Assembly (NCBI GenBank): GCA_014360395.1
Contig: JACIXM010000361.1
Span: 1-8,512 of the forward strand
Origin: Actinotalea sp.
GTDB lineage: Bacteria; Actinomycetota; Actinomycetes; Actinomycetales; Cellulomonadaceae
Direction: 5' to 3'
Length of the DNA stretch: 8,512 nt
Position numbers and translations under genes: made by a program. Below, one piece after another: positions 5,094 through 8,512 of this stretch. Below the pieces are notes generated by a model. The model ran no database searches and was not told the origin of the DNA. It saw only the letters and a list, made by a program, of their open reading frames with translations. Within the stretch, counting starts at the first letter, position 1. Each line of letters starts with the position of its first letter.

Positions 5094-5894
5094 TCAGTCG
5101 CCGAACGGGTCGAGGAACGCCCGGACCTGGTCGTGCAGCACGCCGTTGGTCGCCACCGCCGAGCCGCCGAACGGGCCGGGCTCGCCGCTCAGCGACGTGA
5201 AGCGGCCCCCGGCCTCCGTGACGATCGGCACGAGCGCCGCCATGTCGTGCAGGGCCAGCTCCGGCTCGGCCGCGATGTCGACGGCGCCCTCGGCGACGAG
5301 GACGTAGGACCAGAAGTCCCCGTAGGCCCGCGTGCGCCACACCGTCCGGGTGAGGTCCAGGAAGCCCTCCAGGCGCCCCTGCTCCTCCCAGCCGGACAGG
5401 CTGGAGTAGGACAGGGAGGCGTCCTCCAGCCGGCTCACCTGCGAGACGTGCAGCCGCGTCGCCGAGGCCAGCGACCGGCCGGTCCATGCGCCGCTGCCCT
5501 CGGCCGCCCACCAACGCCGCCCGAGGGCCGGCGCGCTGACCACGCCGAGCACCGGGCGCCCGGCGTCGATGAGGGCGATGAGGGTCGCCCAGACCGGGAC
5601 CCCGCGGACGAAGTTCTTGGTGCCGTCGATGGGGTCGACGACCCACTGCCGCGGCCCGTGGCCCGTGTCCGGCAGCTCCTCGCCGACGACGGCGTCCCGG
5701 GGGCGGGTCCGCGCGAGCTGCGCGCGGACGATCTCCTCCGCCTGCCGGTCGGCGTCCGTGACCGGGGTGGTGTCCGGCTTCGTCTCGACGCGCAGGTCCA
5801 GGGCCTTGAAGCGGCTCGTCGTCAGGCCGTCGACCTGGTCGGCGATGACGTGGGCGAGGCGGAGGTCGTCGTCGTACCCGGATCGGATGGTCAT
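5094..5894 (-). CDS. hisN: Histidinol-phosphatase, inositol monophosphatase family
   Basis: The 266-residue enzyme belongs to the Mg-dependent inositol monophosphatase superfamily, and its likely reaction is removal of phosphate from L-histidinol phosphate in histidine synthesis. The metal-binding motifs are all present: D47 in VTDADR (45-50), GEE at 71-73, DPIDGTKNF at 88-96, and the C-terminal [16 protein letters not shown] (215-230), in which D217 matches the WDxAA aspartate. The length is normal for the family. HisN from actinobacteria such as Corynebacterium is the closest functional match I can recall; inositol-1-phosphatase or another sugar phosphatase cannot be excluded from sequence alone. 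The ATG at 5892-5894 overlaps the rsgA stop as ATGA, so the two are co-transcribed. A TACGGT element 6 nt before this ATG suggests an additional leaderless promoter. Confidence 0.92.
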   Translation of the reverse strand: MTIRSGYDDDLRLAHVIADQVDGLTTSRFKALDLRVETKPDTTPVTDADRQAEEIVRAQLARTRPRDAVVGEELPDTGHGPRQWVVDPIDGTKNFVRGVPVWATLIALIDAGRPVLGVVSAPALGRRWWAAEGSGAWTGRSLASATRLHVSQVSRLEDASLSYSSLSGWEEQGRLEGFLDLTRTVWRTRAYGDFWSYVLVAEGAVDIAAEPELALHDMAALVPIVTEAGGRFTSLSGEPGPFGGSAVATNGVLHDQVRAFLDPFGD

Positions 5895-6973
5895 GGCTGC
5901 ACCGTAGCGGCCGAGGTGCGCGCCGCGAGCAGCCGGCGGAAGGAGTCGACCCGTGCGGCGCGTTCCTCGGACGTGCCCGGGTCCTCGTCCTGATCGGCCT
6001 GGGTGACCCACTCGTCCAACGCGCAGTCCGGGGCGTCGGCGGCGTGGGAGCACCCCCGCGGACACCGGGCCTGGGCGACGGCGTCCAGGTCGGCGAAGGA
6101 GCGCAGCAGGTCCTCCGGGTGCACGTGCGCCAGCCCGAAGGAGCGGACACCGGGGGTGTCGATCACCCACCCGGCGTGCTCGGGCAGGCGCAGGACCACC
6201 GCGGAGGACGAGGTGTGCCGGCCCCGCCCGGTCACGTCGTTGACGTCCCCGGTCGCCCGTCCCGCATCCGGGACCAGGGCGTTGACCAGCGTCGACTTGC
6301 CGACGCCGGAATGACCCACGAGGACGGACGTGCGTCCCACCAGGCGCTCGCGGACCTGGTCCAGCCCGTGGATGGCGGGCGCGTCGTCGTCGGACGCCGC
6401 GGTGCCGAACGACGTGACGACGACGTCGACCCCGATCGGCGCGTAGAGGGCCACGAGGTCGTCCGGCGGCGCCAGGTCGGCCTTGGTCAGGCACAGCAGC
6501 ACGTCCATGCCGGCCACGTAGGCCGCGACGACGCACCGGTCGATCATGCGCGTCCGGGGCTCCGGGTCCGCGAGCGCCGTGACGACCACGAGCTGGTCGG
6601 CGTTGGCCACGAGGGTCCGCTCGACGGGGTCGGTGTCGTCCGCCGTGCGGCGCAGCACCGTGGCGCGGTCGGCGATCCGCACGATGCGCGCGAGGGTGCC
6701 GGGATCGCCGCTGGTGTCGCCGACGACGTCGACCCGGTCGCCGCACACGACGCGCTCGCGGCCGAGCTCGCGGGCGCGCATCGCGGTCACGGTCCGCTCG
6801 TCCGGCTCGCCCTCGGCGACGAGCAGGGTGTAGCGGCCGCGGTCGACGGCGGTGACCAGCGCGGGGAGGGCGTCCTCGTGGAGGGGCCGCTGCTTCGTCC
6901 GCGGACGCGAGCCGCGGGGGTTCGGGCGCGAGCGGACGTGGCTCTCGTCGTAGCGTCCGGCGAGCCGGCTCAC
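5891..6973 (-). CDS. rsgA: Ribosome small-subunit-dependent GTPase RsgA
   Basis: The 360-residue circularly permuted GTPase helps late maturation of the 30S ribosomal subunit in the cytoplasm. After a basic N-terminal extension (1-30) there is an OB-fold region (about 36-110). The GTPase motifs follow in permuted order: G4 TKAD (163-166), a G5-like TSF (187-189), G1 GHSGVGKST (220-228), G2 around T254 in GRGRHTSS, and G3 DTPG (272-275). The C-terminal zinc site is C304, C308, H310 and C317. All catalytic motifs are intact and the length is typical of actinobacterial members. The start is the GTG at 6971-6973, with a GGCGGG-like ribosome site upstream; the Arg-rich N-terminus [14 protein letters not shown] fits the family. 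It lies 54 nt downstream of aroA on the same strand and overlaps hisN, so the three probably form one transcript. Confidence 0.96.
   Translation of the reverse strand: MSRLAGRYDESHVRSRPNPRGSRPRTKQRPLHEDALPALVTAVDRGRYTLLVAEGEPDERTVTAMRARELGRERVVCGDRVDVVGDTSGDPGTLARIVRIADRATVLRRTADDTDPVERTLVANADQLVVVTALADPEPRTRMIDRCVVAAYVAGMDVLLCLTKADLAPPDDLVALYAPIGVDVVVTSFGTAASDDDAPAIHGLDQVRERLVGRTSVLVGHSGVGKSTLVNALVPDAGRATGDVNDVTGRGRHTSSSAVVLRLPEHAGWVIDTPGVRSFGLAHVHPEDLLRSFADLDAVAQARCPRGCSHAADAPDCALDEWVTQADQDEDPGTSEERAARVDSFRRLLAARTSAATVQP
5901..5906 (-). promoter_or_regulatory. Possible internal leaderless promoter for hisN
   Basis: On the minus strand TACGGT ends 6 nt before the ATG of hisN at 5894 and lies within the last codons of rsgA. 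The geometry matches TANNNT leaderless promoters. No clear Shine-Dalgarno precedes hisN. Translational coupling through the ATGA overlap is an alternative means of expression. Confidence 0.35.
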
Positions 6974-7027
6974 CGCAGCGCCCGCCGGTCGGTCCCCGCC
7001 GCTGTCGTCACTCCCGCATCCCGCCCC

Positions 7028-8425
7028 TCAGCCGTCCGTGCGCGGTGCATCCGCCCCGAGCATCCCGCGCCACATCCCGACGAAGTCCGGGAGCGTCTTG
7101 CCGGTCGTGGCGACGTCGACGACCTGCACCCCGGGCACGCGCAGGCCGATCAGCGCCCCGGCCGTCGCCATGCGGTGGTCGTGGTAGGTCTCGACGCGGG
7201 CGCCGTGCAGCGGGGCCGGGGTGATGACCAGGCCGTCCGAGGTCTGCTCCACGCGTCCACCGAGGCGGGTGATCTCCGTCGCCAGGGCGTGCAGGCGGTC
7301 CGTCTCGTGCCCGCGGATGTGCGCGATGCCCCGCAGCCGTGTGGGGGAGTCCGCCAGGGTGGCCAGCGCCGCGATGGTCGGTGCCAGCTCCCCGGCCTCG
7401 TGCAGGTCGACGTCGATGCCGTGCACGGCCCCGGTCCCGGTGACCGCGAGGACGTCCCCCTGGCGTTCGACGACGCCGCCCATCGCGGTGAGCAGCTCGG
7501 GCAGGAGCATCCCCGGCTGCGTGCTGCTCTCGGGCCACCCGGGCACCCGGACGGTGCCGCCGGCGACGAGCGCGGCGCACAGGAACGGCGCCGCGTTCGA
7601 CAGGTCCGGCTCGACCCGCAGGTCGCGCGCCCGGACCGGCCCGGGCGCCACCCGCCAGATGCCGGGGCGGGAGTCGTCCACCTCGACGCCGGCCTCGCGC
7701 AGGACGGCCACCGTCATCTCGATGTGGGGCAGGCTCGGCAGCGTCGGGCCGGTGTGCCGCAGCTCGAGCCCCTCCTCGAACCGCGCGGCGGCGAGCAGGA
7801 GGCCGGAGACGAACTGCGACGAGCCGCTGGCGTCGACGTCGACGTGCCCGCCGCGCAGCCGCGCGGGGCCGGTCAGGGTGAACGGGAGGGTGCCGCGGCC
7901 CTCGTCCCGGACGGCGACCCCGAGCGCCTCGAGCGCCCGCAGCACGGGTCCCATGGGGCGCACGCGCGCCGGAGGGTCGCCGTCGAACCGGACCGGACGG
8001 CCCAGCAGGGCGGCGACCGGCGGGAGGAACCGCATCACCGTCCCCGCGAGCCCGCAGTGGACGTCCACCGGCTCCGCGTGTGCGTCGGACCCCGTGGGGC
8101 GTGGCGGCAACGGTGTCACCGACCAGTCCGAGCCGTCCCGGCGGACCGGGGCCCCGAGGGCGGTGAGCGCTTCGGCCATGCGGGCCGTGTCGTCGGACGT
8201 CAGCGCACCGCGCACGACGCCGGGCCCCTCGGCGAGCGCCGCGAGCACCAGGTAGCGGTTCGTCAACGACTTCGACCCGGGGACGTCGACGGTCGCGTCG
8301 AGCGGGCCGGTCGCCGTGGGCGAGGCGAGCACGCCGTCCGCGCCCACCGTCCCGGGTGCCGGGGTCCCGGCGTCCTGCCGGGGCGGCACGGGGTCACCGA
8401 CGGTCGTCCAGGCGTGCGAGGTCAT
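7028..8425 (-). CDS. aroA: 3-phosphoshikimate 1-carboxyvinyltransferase (EPSP synthase)
   Basis: The 465-residue enzyme transfers enolpyruvyl from phosphoenolpyruvate to shikimate 3-phosphate, the sixth step of the shikimate pathway. The two-domain family motifs appear in order: PGSKSLTNR (49-57, K52, S53 and R57 bind substrate), CGLAGTVMRF (124-133), RPMG (156-159), GSSQF (201-205), SLPHIEMT (231-238), EPDLSNAAPF (272-281), HEAGELAPT (342-350), IRGHETDRL (370-378), DHRM (416-419) and TGKTLPDF (441-448). Compared with the E. coli enzyme, the catalytic Asp313 position is Glu346 and the Lys340 position is His373; I recall the same substitutions in the mycobacterial enzyme, so they are not defects. 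The N-terminal 40 residues extend somewhat beyond other members. The ATG at 8423-8425 is supported by a TAGCCT element 6 nt upstream. aroA is the first gene of the aroA-rsgA-hisN unit. Confidence 0.96.
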   Translation of the reverse strand: MTSHAWTTVGDPVPPRQDAGTPAPGTVGADGVLASPTATGPLDATVDVPGSKSLTNRYLVLAALAEGPGVVRGALTSDDTARMAEALTALGAPVRRDGSDWSVTPLPPRPTGSDAHAEPVDVHCGLAGTVMRFLPPVAALLGRPVRFDGDPPARVRPMGPVLRALEALGVAVRDEGRGTLPFTLTGPARLRGGHVDVDASGSSQFVSGLLLAAARFEEGLELRHTGPTLPSLPHIEMTVAVLREAGVEVDDSRPGIWRVAPGPVRARDLRVEPDLSNAAPFLCAALVAGGTVRVPGWPESSTQPGMLLPELLTAMGGVVERQGDVLAVTGTGAVHGIDVDLHEAGELAPTIAALATLADSPTRLRGIAHIRGHETDRLHALATEITRLGGRVEQTSDGLVITPAPLHGARVETYHDHRMATAGALIGLRVPGVQVVDVATTGKTLPDFVGMWRGMLGADAPRTDG

Positions 8426-8431
8426 GGTGGG

Positions 8432-8437
8432 AGGCTA
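8432..8437 (-). promoter_or_regulatory. TANNNT -10 element of aroA, leaderless geometry
   Basis: On the minus strand TAGCCT ends 6 nt before the aroA ATG at 8425, so transcription would start at or near the A of the start codon. No Shine-Dalgarno and no clear -35 box are seen. It would drive aroA-rsgA-hisN. Confidence 0.5.
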
Positions 8438-8512
8438 CCGGCGGGCTCCGACGCGGACCGGTCCCGTCCGCCGTCGGCACAGGATCGCGGGCCCGCTCAC
8501 GACGTGACGCGG
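8438..8512. other. Window end upstream of aroA, no gene identified
   Basis: These 75 bases upstream of the aroA promoter hexamer contain no coding region, RNA or repeat that I can support. They probably include further upstream promoter sequence of aroA. Confidence 0.4.

Noticed and set aside
5094..5894. HisN lacking the Trp of the WDxAA motif
   Set aside because: LHDMAA keeps the metal-binding Asp and the Ala pair. The Trp position varies in this family, and the GEE and DPIDGT motifs are complete.
7028..8425. AroA with a damaged active site, since the Lys340 and Asp313 positions are His and Glu
   Set aside because: As I recall, mycobacterial AroA has the same RGHETDR and GEL sequences, so these are normal lineage variants. 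All other substrate-binding motifs are intact.
8316..8507. Short plus-strand open frame at the right edge
   Set aside because: It is antisense to the aroA N-terminus, has no start signal, and has no recognisable motif.
1..8512. CRISPR array, tRNA, rRNA, insertion sequence or toxin-antitoxin pair
   Set aside because: I looked on both strands for regularly spaced repeats, cloverleaf-like sequences, transposase motifs and paired small genes, and found none I could support.

Overview
The window is very GC-rich and gene-dense. Its third codon positions are almost always G or C, GTG starts are common, and several TANNNT promoter hexamers sit 6-7 nt in front of start codons. The gene set is typical of an actinobacterium: an Rv3235/DUF6459 protein, a LysM protein, an excisionase-like HTH protein, a SAF protein with a CpaE-like ATPase, a DUF6912 protein, hisN, rsgA and aroA. 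Protein character and synteny suggest the Cellulomonas/Cellulosimicrobium part of the Micrococcales, but the genus is an inference. I see no tRNA, rRNA, CRISPR array, insertion sequence or phage genes. This looks like chromosomal backbone rather than an island.

Left block (about 1-1480, minus strand): a membrane protein with a C-terminal LysM domain (615-1388) is followed by an Rv3235-family protein (28-618). They share an ATGA stop/start overlap, and a strong AGGAGGA Shine-Dalgarno lies inside the last codons of the LysM gene. The upstream region holds a TTGACA -35 box and an A+T-rich stretch with the tandem repeat TTTGATGTC.

Centre block (about 1560-5055): a plus-strand gene of unknown function (1575-2108) that looks leaderless converges on a minus-strand excisionase-like HTH gene (2145-2393). 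Divergent from the HTH gene is a plus-strand unit: SAF-domain membrane protein (2539-3279), CpaE/TadZ-like ATPase (3276-4586, GTGA overlap) and DUF6912 protein (4591-5055). The ATPase has lost both lysines of the MinD-type P-loop. CpaB-like and CpaE-like proteins normally serve Flp/Tad pilus assembly, but no pilin, prepilin peptidase, TadA, TadB or TadC gene is visible here.

Right block (5094-8425, minus strand): transcription runs aroA (EPSP synthase) to rsgA (ribosome-assembly GTPase) to hisN (histidinol-phosphatase of the inositol-monophosphatase family). aroA looks leaderless. rsgA and hisN overlap by ATGA, and hisN has its own TANNNT element within the end of rsgA. The block joins two amino-acid biosynthesis enzymes to a ribosome maturation factor.

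I found no strong evidence of a wholly new system. The items most worth following are the SAF/CpaE-like/DUF6912/HTH cluster with its lysine-less P-loop, the 32-bp hairpin just upstream of the SAF gene, the TTTGATGTC repeats upstream of the LysM gene, and the recurring leaderless-promoter geometry.
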